From Shewanella sp. (GTDB taxonomy: Bacteria; Pseudomonadota; Gammaproteobacteria; Enterobacterales; Shewanellaceae): 64,000 bases of DNA. Shown in pieces: positions 1 through 8,941 of the stretch. The notes under the pieces are model-generated. The model was not told the origin of the DNA. It did not search any database and was given only the letters and a program-made list of their open reading frames with translations. The stretch lies in NCBI RefSeq assembly GCF_013214165.1, contig NZ_JABSSM010000004.1, forward strand, positions 80,938-144,937, read 5' to 3'. Both the position numbers and the translations under genes were made by a program. Each line of letters starts with the position of its first letter. Position 1 is the first letter of the stretch.

Positions 1-52
1 AACTGAGCTAATCTCTCTTCAACCGTTCCTCAGTTTATCCACCTAGAGGAAG

Positions 53-128
53 TGGTGGGCCGTGAAGGATTCGAACCTTCGACCAATTGGTTAAAAGCCA
101 ACTGCTCTACCAACTGAGCTAACGGCCC
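53..128 (-). tRNA. tRNA-Lys(UUU), copy 1
   Basis: A 76-nt cloverleaf read on the minus strand. The acceptor stem starts GGGCCGT, the D arm has AGCTCAGTTGGTAGAGC, the anticodon loop CTTTTAA gives anticodon UUU, the T arm has GGTTCGAATCC, and the 3' CCA is encoded. It is identical to the copies at 474-549 and 895-970. It is probably processed from a multi-tRNA transcript started near 1048. Confidence 0.97.
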
Positions 129-171
129 TTTCTGGTATTGCTGATATTTCGAAATAAATAACTAACTATCA

Positions 172-221
172 TTAGTTAAAAGCCAACTGTCTGTTTCTAC
201 AAGAAACTGAGCTAACGGCCC
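172..221 (-). pseudogene. 5'-half tRNA-Lys remnant, unit 1
   Basis: Read on the minus strand this starts like tRNA-Lys (GGGCCGTTAGCTCAGTTT), then has an altered D-loop segment, then resumes with CAGTTGGCTTTTAACTAATG. It covers acceptor 5' strand, D arm and anticodon arm, then stops matching. There is no T arm or CCA, so it cannot make a tRNA by itself. Confidence 0.7.
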
Positions 222-339
222 TTTCTGGTATTGCAGTCTGAATTTGCTTATTCATCGCAACGAACAAGTCCACTTTCAGCTAGAGTGGTTTTGAATTTAA
301 CAGTTCAAGGATTAGCTTAAGCCATACACTTTCAAGAAG

Positions 340-433
340 TGGCGGCCCTTGAAGGGGTTAGACCTTCGACCAATGTGGTAGTTAAGAGTAAAGCCAACTG
401 CGCCCTTATAATAAAAGCATCAACTGAGCTAAT
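340..433 (-). pseudogene. Degenerate full-length tRNA-Lys remnant, unit 1
   Basis: On the minus strand the order is ATTAGCTCAGTTGATGC, a roughly 12-nt AT-rich insertion, GCAGTTGGCTTTACTCTTAACTACC, then a mutated T arm and GGGCCGCCA. The anticodon-arm and T-arm blocks can be lined up with the intact gene, but the D loop is expanded, the T stem is mispaired and the acceptor strands no longer match. This is a fossil tRNA-Lys. Confidence 0.65.
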
Positions 434-473
434 CTCTCTTCAACCGTTCCTCAGTTTATCCACCTAGAGGAAG

Positions 474-549
474 TGGTGGGCCGTGAAGGATTCGAACCTT
501 CGACCAATTGGTTAAAAGCCAACTGCTCTACCAACTGAGCTAACGGCCC
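474..549 (-). tRNA. tRNA-Lys(UUU), copy 2
   Basis: Same 76 nt as copies 1 and 3, with anticodon UUU and encoded CCA. It sits exactly 421 bp from each neighbouring copy. It has no promoter of its own that I can see and is probably cotranscribed from the promoter at 1048-1083. Confidence 0.97.
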
Positions 550-592
550 TTTCTGGTATTGCTGATATTTCGAAATAAATAACTAACTATCA

Positions 593-642
593 TTAGTTAA
601 AAGCCAACTGTCTGTTTCTACAAGAAACTGAGCTAACGGCCC
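593..642 (-). pseudogene. 5'-half tRNA-Lys remnant, unit 2
   Basis: The second copy of the half-tRNA remnant at 172-221, 421 bp away and identical over the part read. Its conservation comes from duplication of the whole unit. Confidence 0.7.
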
Positions 643-760
643 TTTCTGGTATTGCAGTCTGAATTTGCTTATTCATCGTAATGAACAAGTCCACTTTCAG
701 CTAGAGTGGTTTTGAATTTAACAGTTCAAGGATTAGCTTAAGCCATACACTTTCAAGAAG

Positions 761-854
761 TGGCGGCCCTTGAAGGGGTTAGACCTTCGACCAATGCGGT
801 AGTTAAGAGTAAAGCCAACTGCGCCCTTATAATAAAAGCATCAACTGAGCTAAT
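761..854 (-). pseudogene. Degenerate full-length tRNA-Lys remnant, unit 2
   Basis: Second copy of the remnant at 340-433, with one visible base change (CAATGCGG against CAATGTGG). It lies between intact tRNA copies 3 and 2 in transcript order, so it would be part of any polycistronic precursor. Confidence 0.65.
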
Positions 855-894
855 CTCTCTTCAACCGCTCCTCAGTTTATCCACCTAGAGGAAG

Positions 895-970
895 TGGTGG
901 GCCGTGAAGGATTCGAACCTTCGACCAATTGGTTAAAAGCCAACTGCTCTACCAACTGAGCTAACGGCCC
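895..970 (-). tRNA. tRNA-Lys(UUU), copy 3, promoter-proximal
   Basis: Same 76-nt gene as the other two copies. It is the first tRNA downstream of the promoter at 1048-1083, and its 5' flank (971 onward) leaves the 421-bp repeat and becomes unique sequence. That makes it the founding end of the array. Confidence 0.97.
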
Positions 971-1047
971 TCTTAGTAGCAAAATCTCTTATTAAACTAT
1001 TCGAAAATTGCTTAACTCAAGACCCTCAAGCGACTCTGCCGCTCTGA

Positions 1048-1083
1048 GGGCGCCTATAATACCTTTTTCATACCCTCTTGCAA
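1048..1083 (-). promoter_or_regulatory. tRNA-Lys operon promoter, stringent type
   Basis: On the minus strand: -35 TTGCAA (1083-1078), a 16-bp spacer, -10 TATTAT (1061-1056), then a GC-rich discriminator GGCGCCC. GC-rich discriminators of this kind are typical of rRNA and tRNA promoters repressed by ppGpp/DksA; that regulation is inferred. The leader to the first tRNA is about 78 nt. Confidence 0.75.
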
Positions 1084-1115
1084 GTGCATTTCTTACATTT
1101 TTCGCTGTTTGCATG

Positions 1116-1141
1116 AAAAACAGACTAAGAGCCTGTTTTTT
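1116..1141 (-). terminator. Terminator after cpoB
   Basis: On the minus strand AAAAACAGGC pairs with GTCTGTTTTT around a 5-nt loop. The hairpin sits just past the cpoB stop and just before the tRNA-Lys promoter, so it probably separates the tol-pal operon from the tRNA operon. Confidence 0.65.
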
Positions 1142-1154
1142 GAATAAATAAGGA

Positions 1155-1883
1155 TTAAAGAGCAGACAATTGCTGTTGAGCCAAGCGAGCTGCTGCGCTA
1201 TTTGCGTACTCTTTGATAACTTGTTGGTAGTAAACTTTCGCAGAAGACACCTTGCCAACCTTCTCAGCTATCATCCCCAGCTTAACTAAACTATCAGCAC
1301 GCTTATTTGAGTCTTTAAAACGCTTAACGACTGTTTCGAACGCTTGCGTAGCGGGTTCAAAGTCACTCTTGTTATATAAGAGCTGTCCCAGCCAATAGTT
1401 AGCATTAGCTGCGTAGGTAGAGTCAGGGTATTGTTTTATGAATCCCCTGAAAGCAGGAATCGCTTCCTCATACTTCCTCTGCTTGAGCACCAAGTTAACG
1501 GCATACTCATAACTGGCTGTTTCGCCTAAAGTAGAAGATGAGGACGTTGAGCTAGTTTGTGACGTTGCCACAATAGGCACTTGAGCGGGCTTAACCGATA
1601 GATTTGCGATCTCTTCGTAGAGTTGACGCTGACGCTGGAGCATCTGGTCTATTTGATAACCTTGCTGCTCATTCAAACCACGTAGGTCGAGCACTTCCTG
1701 CTGTAGCGTATCCAAGCGTTGCTGAGTCTCGAATTCTGACTGTTGCTTTGCTTGAAGTATCCTTTCTAAACGTGCAACTCTTTCTTCAGTAGAACTACCG
1801 GTAGCATCAGCCACCGGCGCAGGTGCAGCAGATGCCACACCTATACTAAGAAGAATTGCCGTCGTTAATGCGGCTATTTTCAT
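1155..1883 (-). CDS. cpoB: Cell division coordinator CpoB (YbgF)
   Basis: Periplasmic protein that links PBP1b peptidoglycan synthesis with Tol-driven outer-membrane constriction (family knowledge). The 242-aa product has a signal peptide ending in ASAA, a coiled coil of about residues 35-95 rich in Gln, Glu and Arg (trimerisation segment), a Ser/Thr-rich linker, and a TPR-like C-terminal domain with ANYWLGQ and ADSLVKLGMIAEK repeats. The ATG at 1883 is chosen over an upstream TTG because it starts a proper signal peptide and has TAGGT about 8 nt before it. It is the last gene of the tol-pal operon, 19 bp after pal, and is followed by a terminator. Confidence 0.93.
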   Translation of the reverse strand: MKIAALTTAILLSIGVASAAPAPVADATGSSTEERVARLERILQAKQQSEFETQQRLDTLQQEVLDLRGLNEQQGYQIDQMLQRQRQLYEEIANLSVKPAQVPIVATSQTSSTSSSSTLGETASYEYAVNLVLKQRKYEEAIPAFRGFIKQYPDSTYAANANYWLGQLLYNKSDFEPATQAFETVVKRFKDSNKRADSLVKLGMIAEKVGKVSSAKVYYQQVIKEYANSAAARLAQQQLSAL

Positions 1884-1902
1884 AGATAAACCTACCAAAC
1901 GA

Positions 1903-2439
1903 TTAGTAAACTAAAACAGCTCGGCGATTAATCGCGAAACCATCATCTGTACGAGACATATCTAATGGCTTCTCTTCACCATAGCTGACAATACTCATTT
2001 GACTAGGCAGTACGCCCATTCCTTGTAGGTATTTAGCAACGGCCTTCGCACGCCTCTCACCCAAGGCGATATTGTACTCTGGAGTGCCACGCTCATCGGC
2101 GTGACCTTCTATCATCAAGCGAACATTAGGATGCTCAACTAAATAGTTACCATGGGCTTGAAGGACTTCGGCGAACTGAGCCGATACCGAACTGCGATCA
2201 AAATCAAAATAGATGATGTGCTCTTTACGCAACTCTTGGTATTTCAGACGTTGTTGCTCTTCAGGAGTCAAAATTGGCGCTATGCCTCCGGTTTCTACAC
2301 CACCAGTAGCTAACTCACTACTGGAACCCGAAGTTGAGCTAGTCGCATCAGTTTCAGACTCGGAAGTAGAGCTACAAGCACTGAGGGCCATGATCGGAAG
2401 TACAACCAACATAGCTTTAAACAGCTTATTGAGATCCAT
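1903..2439 (-). CDS. pal: Peptidoglycan-associated lipoprotein Pal
   Basis: Outer-membrane lipoprotein that binds peptidoglycan and the Tol complex. The 178-aa product begins MDLNKLFK, has lipobox LSAC with the modified Cys near residue 21, a Ser/Thr-rich linker, then an OmpA-like domain: IYFDFDRSSV, the peptidoglycan-binding stretch EGHADERGTPEYN and NRRAVLVY at the C-terminus. The start at 2439 follows AAGGA and places the lipobox correctly; a longer reading from 2493 would overlap tolB and bury the signal. It lies 35 bp after tolB. Confidence 0.96.
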   Translation of the reverse strand: MDLNKLFKAMLVVLPIMALSACSSTSESETDATSSTSGSSSELATGGVETGGIAPILTPEEQQRLKYQELRKEHIIYFDFDRSSVSAQFAEVLQAHGNYLVEHPNVRLMIEGHADERGTPEYNIALGERRAKAVAKYLQGMGVLPSQMSIVSYGEEKPLDMSRTDDGFAINRRAVLVY

Positions 2440-2474
2440 TTTAAAATCCTTAATATTTTTTATAGTTAACATTG

Positions 2475-3803
2475 TTAGAGAAAAGGTGACCATGAAGGAG
2501 ACTTAACCTCCCCCAAACCCGCAGGCAATCTTGCTTTGAATCGTCCGTCCGTAGATACAGCCCCTAAAACCTGCTTACCTTGATGGGTTGTTCCATATAT
2601 CACCATAGTGCCATTCGGCGCTACACTCGGTGACTCATCGAGACGCGTTGACGTAAGTACTTGCATAAATCGCGTCTCAAGATCCATTCTTGCGATATTA
2701 AACTTACCCTTGGTACGGTTTACGAAAATCATACTTCGACCGTCCGGTGCTATAGAGCCACCTAAGTTCCACTCCCCTTCAAAGGTCAGGCGCTGCACTT
2801 TACCCGAGGCTAATGTCACCTTATAGATTTGTGGGCGCCCGCCACGTTCTGACGTGAAGATTAACGACTTACCATCGGGAAACCATGAAGCTTCGGTATC
2901 GATAGCATAATGGTTCGTGACTCGTTTGAGTGCCTTGGTCGCTATATCGAGCACATAAATTTCAGGCTGACCATCTTTAGATAAGGTCAATGCCAACTTC
3001 TTTCCATCCGGGGAAAATACCGGAGCACCATTAATGCCATTGAAACTGGAGACATTATTACGAGACTGAGTATAGATGTCCTGAATAAATATTTCGGCTT
3101 TTTTATTTTCGAAGCTGACATAAGCCAACTTACGACCATCGGGTGACCAAGACGGTGACATCAATGGCTCAGGGGAGCGCAATAACATCTGTTCGTTATA
3201 ACCGTCATAATCCGAGATCATTAACTGATAAGGAGACTTCTCACCATGTTTCACTACCACATAGGCGAGACGAGTTAAGAATGCGCCACGAATACCAGTC
3301 AGTTTCTCATAGACCAGATCACTGATCCTATGACCATACTGCCTAAATTGTGCGGCTGAGATAACCGTCTCTCGACTATCGATAAGATATTCACTATTAG
3401 ACTGAGGACCCGATCCTTGTTGCATTTGGGCCTTAACCAGATCGACCAAGTCGAAAGTAACCAGGTATTGATCATTGCCATAAGGTTTGACAGAGCCCAT
3501 CACCACAGCTTCGGCGCCGATGCTTGACCAGTCTTTAGCGACAAACTGAGACACACTACTGATATTACGTTGAGGTAGACCTAAGTCATCGAGCGGCTTA
3601 AATGTACCACTGCGAATAAGATCCGACATCACAACATCTGATATCTGCTCAGGCGCAACCCCTGCCCCTTGCCAAACAAACGGGATCACGGCGATAGGAC
3701 GCGCGGCATCCACACCATCGGTAATAATGATATCTAACGCGGCTCTTACTGGTGAGCTCACAATAATCAGGCTTAAAAAGAGCCACTTCCCCAAAGTCTT
3801 CAT
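2475..3803 (-). CDS. tolB: Tol-Pal system protein TolB
   Basis: Periplasmic beta-propeller that shuttles between Pal and TolA. The 442-aa length matches the family. It has a signal peptide cut after PVRA, the N-terminal alpha/beta domain (IAVIPFVW, the hidden and exposed arms), and then repeated WD40-like blades with the pattern [27 protein letters not shown] and APDGRSMIF, one about every 44 residues. The start has AAGGGAG just upstream. It lies 9 bp after tolA in the operon. Confidence 0.97.
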   Translation of the reverse strand: MKTLGKWLFLSLIIVSSPVRAALDIIITDGVDAARPIAVIPFVWQGAGVAPEQISDVVMSDLIRSGTFKPLDDLGLPQRNISSVSQFVAKDWSSIGAEAVVMGSVKPYGNDQYLVTFDLVDLVKAQMQQGSGPQSNSEYLIDSRETVISAAQFRQYGHRISDLVYEKLTGIRGAFLTRLAYVVVKHGEKSPYQLMISDYDGYNEQMLLRSPEPLMSPSWSPDGRKLAYVSFENKKAEIFIQDIYTQSRNNVSSFNGINGAPVFSPDGKKLALTLSKDGQPEIYVLDIATKALKRVTNHYAIDTEASWFPDGKSLIFTSERGGRPQIYKVTLASGKVQRLTFEGEWNLGGSIAPDGRSMIFVNRTKGKFNIARMDLETRFMQVLTSTRLDESPSVAPNGTMVIYGTTHQGKQVLGAVSTDGRFKARLPAGLGEVKSPSWSPFL

Positions 3804-3812
3804 AGGACTCCC

Positions 3813-4772
3813 TTAATTGAATGTCGGTCTATAGATAATGTTTAGTTCTTTTAATTTCTCGTAAACGTCGGGTTCAGATGACACAGGTAGACGTTGAGCC
3901 CTCTGTATGGCGGCTTGGGTTGCCCGGCACAACACAGGATCACCCTCCACAATTCTACTTGTTGTTACAAAGCCGTCCTTAGCGAGTCTGACAAAAACCG
4001 TACAGCTCTTGCCGCGCATACTTTCCTCTTTCTGGACATAACGCGCAATGGTTGCATTAATCATGCTGGTATATTTAACCACCTCACCCGTCACTTGCCT
4101 ATTACGGGTCTGCGACAGTGCGGCCTGCTCCTCCGCCAAGGCATCTTGCATCATCTGCTCTTGCAGTTGACGTTCTCTCTCTAGGGCCTTACGTTTACGC
4201 TCGTCTTCCTCTTTACGCTTTCGCTCAGCCTCTGCTTTACGTTTACGCTCATCGGCAGCTTTCTTTGCCACAGCCTCTTCCTGCTTACGTTTAGCCTCGG
4301 CTTTCTTAGCCGCCTCTTCAGAAGCCTGACGCTCTTTCTCTTTCAGCTTACGGAACTCTTCGGCCTGCTGCGCCTTCTCTTTTTCCTGTTTCTGCTTTAA
4401 TTGAGCCGCTTTTGCCGCAGCCAATGCATTCTTAGTTTCGATCTCTTTCTGCTTGCGCTCAATTTCCAGCTTCTTAATTTGAGCCTGCTCACGTTCTCTT
4501 TGTTGACGAGCTTCTGTCGCTTGGCGTTCCAAGTCATCCTGGCGCGCCTTCTCTTTACGAGCAAGCTCTCTTTTCTCAGCCTTTAACCTCTCAACATGCT
4601 GAGCCACTAATTTCTGATCGACCACCACGGCCTTCATCGCTGGCGCGCTCACCTGAGGCTGAGGTTTGGGCTTATCAGAAAAATCTACGCCCATGACGAG
4701 GATCATTAACACGCCAATATGAATACCAGCTGAAATGACTATAGGTAAGGTAAAATCTGATTTTTGTGCCAC
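3813..4772 (-). CDS. tolA: Tol-Pal system inner-membrane spanning protein TolA
   Basis: Energy-transducing arm of the Tol system, anchored in the inner membrane and reaching across the periplasm. The 319-aa product has one N-terminal membrane helix (residues about 10-30), a very long charged helix rich in Ala, Lys, Glu, Gln and Arg (about 55-215), and a C-terminal domain III (about 225-319) with two Cys in GKSCTVFVRL and DPVLCRA that probably form a disulfide, as in other TolA proteins. It lies 3 bp after tolR. The repetitive codons of the helix create long open frames on the other strand that are not genes. Confidence 0.96.
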   Translation of the reverse strand: MAQKSDFTLPIVISAGIHIGVLMILVMGVDFSDKPKPQPQVSAPAMKAVVVDQKLVAQHVERLKAEKRELARKEKARQDDLERQATEARQQREREQAQIKKLEIERKQKEIETKNALAAAKAAQLKQKQEKEKAQQAEEFRKLKEKERQASEEAAKKAEAKRKQEEAVAKKAADERKRKAEAERKRKEEDERKRKALERERQLQEQMMQDALAEEQAALSQTRNRQVTGEVVKYTSMINATIARYVQKEESMRGKSCTVFVRLAKDGFVTTSRIVEGDPVLCRATQAAIQRAQRLPVSSEPDVYEKLKELNIIYRPTFN

Positions 4773-4775
4773 CGA

Positions 4776-5210
4776 CTAGTCTCCAGGTGAATCTGTCATC
4801 AAACCAACCGAAGGGACACCGGCACTTTGTAAGCTCACCATCAACTGGATCACTTTTTCATAGGCAATCCTTCTATCCGCCTTTACCACCACTGGGCGTT
4901 CGGGTTCCAATAGAATAATGGCACCCACTCGAATCGCCACCTCTTCAAGATCTAAGGGCTCCTTCGAACTTGAGCTGCCTACATCCAAAAAGTAATCCCC
5001 GTCGGCATCGATAGATGCGACGATCGGCGGCTTACTGTCGGCCGGAAGCGCCTCAGATGTCGCTTGAGGAAGCTCCACTTTCACCCCTTGGGTGACTATT
5101 GGCGCTGTCACCATGAAGATGATCAACAATACCAACATCACATCGATATAAGGCACCACATTAATTTCAGCAACGAGGCGTCTGCGTTTTCGCTGATAAC
5201 CCTGCTGCAT
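4776..5210 (-). CDS. tolR: Tol-Pal system protein TolR
   Basis: ExbD/TolR-family component of the proton-driven TolQR motor. The 144-aa product has a basic N-terminus, a single membrane helix starting INVVPYIDVMLVLLII whose Asp is the expected proton-carrying residue, and a periplasmic domain ending SVGLMTDSPGD. Its ATG overlaps the tolQ stop as TAATG, a sign of coupled translation. Confidence 0.96.
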   Translation of the reverse strand: MQQGYQRKRRRLVAEINVVPYIDVMLVLLIIFMVTAPIVTQGVKVELPQATSEALPADSKPPIVASIDADGDYFLDVGSSSSKEPLDLEEVAIRVGAIILLEPERPVVVKADRRIAYEKVIQLMVSLQSAGVPSVGLMTDSPGD

Positions 5211-5899
5211 TAACTTTCATCCTTGTCGCTGTATGCTTGACGATGCAAGATACTGGAAAACTCCTCCATGAAGTTCGCATAGGACATCTCAACACTGTCC
5301 ACCAGAGTCGTGAAGCGGTTATAGGCGATCACAGCCGGAATAGCCGCAAATAGACCCATAGCCGTGGCAATCAAGGCCTCGGCTATACCCGGAGCAACCA
5401 TGGCTAGGGTGGCATTTTCTACCGCACCAATGGCGATAAAGGAGTTCATGATCCCCCAAACGGTCCCAAATAAACCAATATAAGGGCTGGTAGACCCGAT
5501 GGTGGCTAACAGGGGTAAATGAGTTTCAAGCTTTTCCATCTCGCGAGACAGAGAGACACGCATGGCGCGATAACTGCCGTCCATCACAGCCTCAGGAACC
5601 TTGCTATTGAGCTTACTTAATCTGGCATACTCTTTAAAACCTGCATGGAACAGAATTTCTAATCCAGTATTGCTATCTTGTCTGACCGATAACTCTTTAT
5701 AGAGTTTATTGAGATCCACTCCAGACCAAAACTTATCCTCAAACTTGAGCGCATTGAGCTTTGCGGCTTTCAATAAACGCTGACGTTGAATGATAACGGC
5801 CCAGGACATCACAGACAGCCCCAGCAAGGTAAGCATTACAAATTTAACCAATATACTGGCTTGTAAAAATAACCCTATAATTGAAATATCAGCTTCCAC
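5210..5899 (-). CDS. tolQ: Tol-Pal system protein TolQ
   Basis: MotA/TolQ/ExbB-family proton channel that powers TolA. The 229-aa product has a first membrane helix at about residues 15-38, a cytoplasmic domain, then two helices around [17 protein letters not shown] and [19 protein letters not shown], the family signature region. The start is GTG at 5899, preceded by AGGAG, and overlaps the ybgC end by 11 bp. Confidence 0.96.
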   Translation of the reverse strand: MEADISIIGLFLQASILVKFVMLTLLGLSVMSWAVIIQRQRLLKAAKLNALKFEDKFWSGVDLNKLYKELSVRQDSNTGLEILFHAGFKEYARLSKLNSKVPEAVMDGSYRAMRVSLSREMEKLETHLPLLATIGSTSPYIGLFGTVWGIMNSFIAIGAVENATLAMVAPGIAEALIATAMGLFAAIPAVIAYNRFTTLVDSVEMSYANFMEEFSSILHRQAYSDKDES

Positions 5900-6287
5900 C
5901 TTTAAACTCCTGGACTATATTGTTGGGGATGGCACGAGGTCGCATACGCGATAGAGAAATACAGGCAACTAAGACGTTAGCCTCACAATATATTACACCC
6001 TGCTCGTCAATTAACTTCTGCTCAAACATCAAGGATGCTTTCTTCAAATTTGTGACAATGGTTTCGACGATAAAGTTCTGCTCAAATCTCGCTGCACGGC
6101 AAAAATTTAATTCGGCCCTTTTGACCACAAAGGCTATATCATCGGCCAACAGAGCAGCCTGCTTGACTCCCATGGCCTTCAACCACTCGGTACGAGCTCG
6201 CTCAAAAAAGTTAAGATAATTTGAATGATAAACAACGCCACTTGCATCGGTATCTTCGTAATAGACAGAAATAGGCCAACGAAACAT
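5889..6287 (-). CDS. ybgC: Tol-Pal-associated acyl-CoA thioesterase YbgC
   Basis: Hotdog-fold thioesterase that hydrolyses short acyl-CoA or acyl-ACP thioesters in the cytoplasm and is linked to phospholipid metabolism. The 132-aa product carries the 4-hydroxybenzoyl-CoA-thioesterase-like motif [17 protein letters not shown] at residues about 9-25, with the catalytic Asp of DASG. First gene of the tol-pal operon, with a promoter about 40 bp upstream. Confidence 0.95.
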   Translation of the reverse strand: MFRWPISVYYEDTDASGVVYHSNYLNFFERARTEWLKAMGVKQAALLADDIAFVVKRAELNFCRAARFEQNFIVETIVTNLKKASLMFEQKLIDEQGVIYCEANVLVACISLSRMRPRAIPNNIVQEFKGGS

Positions 6288-6325
6288 GAATTATAAGCGC
6301 CAATCATGAGAGAAAATAGAGGCCT

Positions 6326-6354
6326 ACTATACCTAGACCCAATGCAATTGTGAA
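6326..6354 (-). promoter_or_regulatory. tol-pal operon promoter
   Basis: On the minus strand: -35 TTCACA (6354-6349), a 17-bp spacer, and -10 TATAGT (6331-6326). It would give a leader of about 32 nt to the ybgC ATG. Sequence prediction only. Confidence 0.55.
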
Positions 6355-6401
6355 TGCTTGCCCTGCTTAGAAGCGGGTGATAATCATAAAAAATTGTTAA
6401 T

Positions 6402-6430
6402 AAAAAAGAGCAGCCAGGCTCCTCTTTTCT
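6402..6430 (-). terminator. Terminator after the prolyl oligopeptidase gene
   Basis: On the minus strand AAAAGAG and CTCTTTT enclose an inner AGC/GCT pairing with a 3-nt loop, followed by a U run. It lies 26 bp past the peptidase stop. Confidence 0.7.
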
Positions 6431-6455
6431 TCATTACTTCACGATTACATGATTA

Positions 6456-8606
6456 TCAATTAACTTTTGCCGGTATTTTTAACCCAAAACTTTCAAATAG
6501 GAAGCTGTAGATATCGGCAAATTCATCGATCTTCATCGATGTCGGCTTACCCGCACCATGACCCGCCTTAGTCTCGATACGCATTATGATAGGCGCATCT
6601 CCCTGTTGCTTCGCCTGCATCATGGCACCAAATTTAAAGCTATGTAGCGGCACCACTCTGTCGTCATGATCGGCTGTCATCACCATAGTCGCCGGATAGC
6701 TACGCTTGGTCACGTTATGATAAGGGGAATACGCCAACAAGGCCGGAAACTGCTCGGCAACATCGGCGCTGCCATATTCACTAGTCCAGGCCCAGCCAAT
6801 GGTAAACTGGTGGAACCTGAGCATATCGAGCACACCAACTGCGGGTAGCACGGCGGCAAATAACTCAGGACGTTGAGTCAATGTCGCGCCCATCAACAAG
6901 CCACCGTTACTGCGGCCATAGGCCCCAAGCTTAGTTTTATTGGTGTAGTTCTCATCGATTAAATACTCAGCCGCCGCATAATAGTCATCGAAAACGTTCT
7001 GCTTCTTATCTAACATGCCAGCCTGATGCCAGCTCTCGCCGTATTCGGCTCCGCCTCTTAAGTTAGGTACCGCATAAATCCCGCCCATGTCCATCCAGGC
7101 GATATTGGCCGGACTGAATCTTGGCGTCAGCGAGATAGCAAAGCCACCGTAGGCGTATAACAGTGTCGGGTTTGCGCCGTTCTTCTGCATGCCTTCCTTA
7201 TATGAGATCATCATAGGCACGCGCGTACCATCTTTACTGGTATAGAAAACTTGTTCCGAAGTGTAATCCTCAGGCTTGAAGGACACCTGCGGCTCGGCGT
7301 AAATTGATGATTCTCCCGTCTTGAAATCAAACCTGTACGTTGTCTTAGGTTGCACGTAGCTATTATAGACATAATAAAAATAGTCTTTACTGCGCTTACC
7401 ATAAGGACCGGCGATCTTACCCTTGCCAGGAAGCGTAACATCTTGGCGCTTTACCCCATTCATGCTGAAAATTGATAGTTTTCCGAGCACATCATGTAGA
7501 TAACTCACCACCAAGTGATCATTAATAATAGCTAAGTTACTGATTGGATCACTCGACTCCGCAATGAGGGTTTGCCAATTGGCTTTGTCACTGTGATTGA
7601 CATCGATTGCGATCACTTTACCATTTGGTGCATCGAGATCTGTCTTAAAATAAAACACCGACTTATCGTTGCCTAAGAAAGTGTATTCGGCTTCCAGCTC
7701 TGTGATCAACTCCACCACGTCAGCGGGCTTCTCCAGAGACTGATAGAAGAAGCGATTACGCGTGTCTGTTCCTTGGGAGATAGAAAGCAGCAGATAGTCA
7801 CCCGCTTCCGAGACTTCAATACCGAAACCCCAGTCTTTATTTTGCGGACGCTCATAGACGAGCTTATCGCTTACTTGCTCTGTCCCTAGCTGATGAAAAT
7901 AAACCTTCTGATGAAAGTTAACATCGGCCAGTACGTTGCCACCCGCTGGCGCATCATAGCGAGCGTAATACACACCGGTATTGTCCTTGTTCCACACAGC
8001 TTCGGAGAATTTAATCCATTTCAGCTCGTCATCGAGCTTAACTCCAGTTTTAACATCGACAAATTGCCACTGTTGCCAATCTGAACCCGACTTAGACACA
8101 CCATAAGCTAGAGTCTTGCCATCACCACTGACCGATACACCCGATAAAGCCACGGTACCATCACTCGATAGCGTGTTTGGGTCCAAAACGACTTTCTCAT
8201 CCCCATTGGCCGTTTTCACATAAAGTACCGATTGAGCCTGCAGACCATTATTTCGATAGAAGAAGGTATTTTTACCATGTTCGAAAGGTGCCGATACCTT
8301 CTGGTAATTCCACAACTCTGTGATACGGTCAACCACGGCTTGTTTGTTTTCTATGCCGCAGAGATATGCCTTCCCCTGTGCTTGCTGCATTTTTACCCAA
8401 GCTTGGGTTTGCTCTGTGTTTTGTTCAAGAAAACGATAAGGGTCTGCAACTTGCACACCATGGATGGTTTCAATCGTACCTGCATCCATTGGGACCGAAG
8501 CAGATTTTTGCTCTGTTTCTTGCTGCGCCGTCTGGCATCCCATAAGCGCGAGGGCTAGACTCGCTATTAATAGGTGCTGGTTTCTCAATTTGCTTTTAAA
8601 TATCAT
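6456..8606 (-). CDS. Prolyl oligopeptidase, S9A family, lipoprotein
   Basis: Serine peptidase that cleaves short peptides after proline. The product of about 716 aa has a lipoprotein signal (LALMGC, modified Cys near residue 23), an N-terminal cap and beta-propeller (about 40-440), and an alpha/beta-hydrolase domain. The catalytic triad is visible: Ser in GRSNGGLL (about 570), Asp in ADHDDRVVP (about 647) and His in GHGAGKP (about 680). The ATG at 8606 is chosen because AGGACAG lies just upstream and the lipobox follows. It stands alone with its own terminator. The lipid anchor implies a periplasmic or outer-membrane enzyme. Confidence 0.93.
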   Translation of the reverse strand: MIFKSKLRNQHLLIASLALALMGCQTAQQETEQKSASVPMDAGTIETIHGVQVADPYRFLEQNTEQTQAWVKMQQAQGKAYLCGIENKQAVVDRITELWNYQKVSAPFEHGKNTFFYRNNGLQAQSVLYVKTANGDEKVVLDPNTLSSDGTVALSGVSVSGDGKTLAYGVSKSGSDWQQWQFVDVKTGVKLDDELKWIKFSEAVWNKDNTGVYYARYDAPAGGNVLADVNFHQKVYFHQLGTEQVSDKLVYERPQNKDWGFGIEVSEAGDYLLLSISQGTDTRNRFFYQSLEKPADVVELITELEAEYTFLGNDKSVFYFKTDLDAPNGKVIAIDVNHSDKANWQTLIAESSDPISNLAIINDHLVVSYLHDVLGKLSIFSMNGVKRQDVTLPGKGKIAGPYGKRSKDYFYYVYNSYVQPKTTYRFDFKTGESSIYAEPQVSFKPEDYTSEQVFYTSKDGTRVPMMISYKEGMQKNGANPTLLYAYGGFAISLTPRFSPANIAWMDMGGIYAVPNLRGGAEYGESWHQAGMLDKKQNVFDDYYAAAEYLIDENYTNKTKLGAYGRSNGGLLMGATLTQRPELFAAVLPAVGVLDMLRFHQFTIGWAWTSEYGSADVAEQFPALLAYSPYHNVTKRSYPATMVMTADHDDRVVPLHSFKFGAMMQAKQQGDAPIIMRIETKAGHGAGKPTSMKIDEFADIYSFLFESFGLKIPAKVN

Positions 8607-8906
8607 GTTTGCTGTCCTGCTGCTGATATTGATGGTATCTCTTATTATCTTTCCCCTGAGCCTAGGCCCAGCATCGCAAGCCACTATACAAGTAATAATT
8701 TTCGAGGCAATCAAAGAATATTTGATGCCCAATAATGGCATCAATAGCCATATTAACAAGTCTGTAACATGGATTAGTTAACTAGACCTTGAGTTATGCA
8801 GTTAATATGCTTAACCAAGCGGAAACAGCTTGTTTAGTGAATCTTTGGAGTTAGACCACACTTACCTTCATTAGATATTCTAATGATAATCGGTATTTTT
8901 TCTAGT

Positions 8907-8935
8907 TTGTCACTTCAGGTACCTAAGCCTATACT
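8907..8935 (+). promoter_or_regulatory. Promoter of candidate small RNA
   Basis: -35 TTGTCA (8907-8912), a 17-bp spacer, and -10 TATACT (8930-8935), close to the sigma-70 consensus. An AT-rich stretch (8871-8906) lies just upstream and could act as an UP element. Predicted start is near 8942, and no protein-coding frame follows. Confidence 0.7.
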
Positions 8936-8941
8936 GATCTC

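Larger units (their letters stand above)
1..970 (-). repeat. 421-bp tandem repeat carrying tRNA-Lys genes
   Basis: Two full units (1-421 and 422-842) and a partial third (843-970) align with only a few base differences, for example near 259/680, 397/818 and 869. Each full unit holds one intact tRNA-Lys, one half tRNA remnant and one full-length degenerate tRNA remnant, all on the minus strand. The window opens inside a unit, so more copies may lie to the left. The near identity points to recent amplification or ongoing gene conversion. Confidence 0.95.

Noticed and set aside
1-970. CRISPR array suspected from regular repeats at the left edge
   Set aside because: Repeat period is 421 bp and the conserved parts are tRNA genes.
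3894-4586. Long plus-strand frames opposite tolA
   Set aside because: They come from the repetitive Lys/Glu/Ala codons of the TolA helix.
8871-8906. Fur-box-like sequence (TAATGATAATCGGTATT) before the small-RNA promoter
   Set aside because: Only one half matches the Fur consensus well, and it lies upstream of the -35 rather than over the promoter. AT-rich UP element is a simpler reading.
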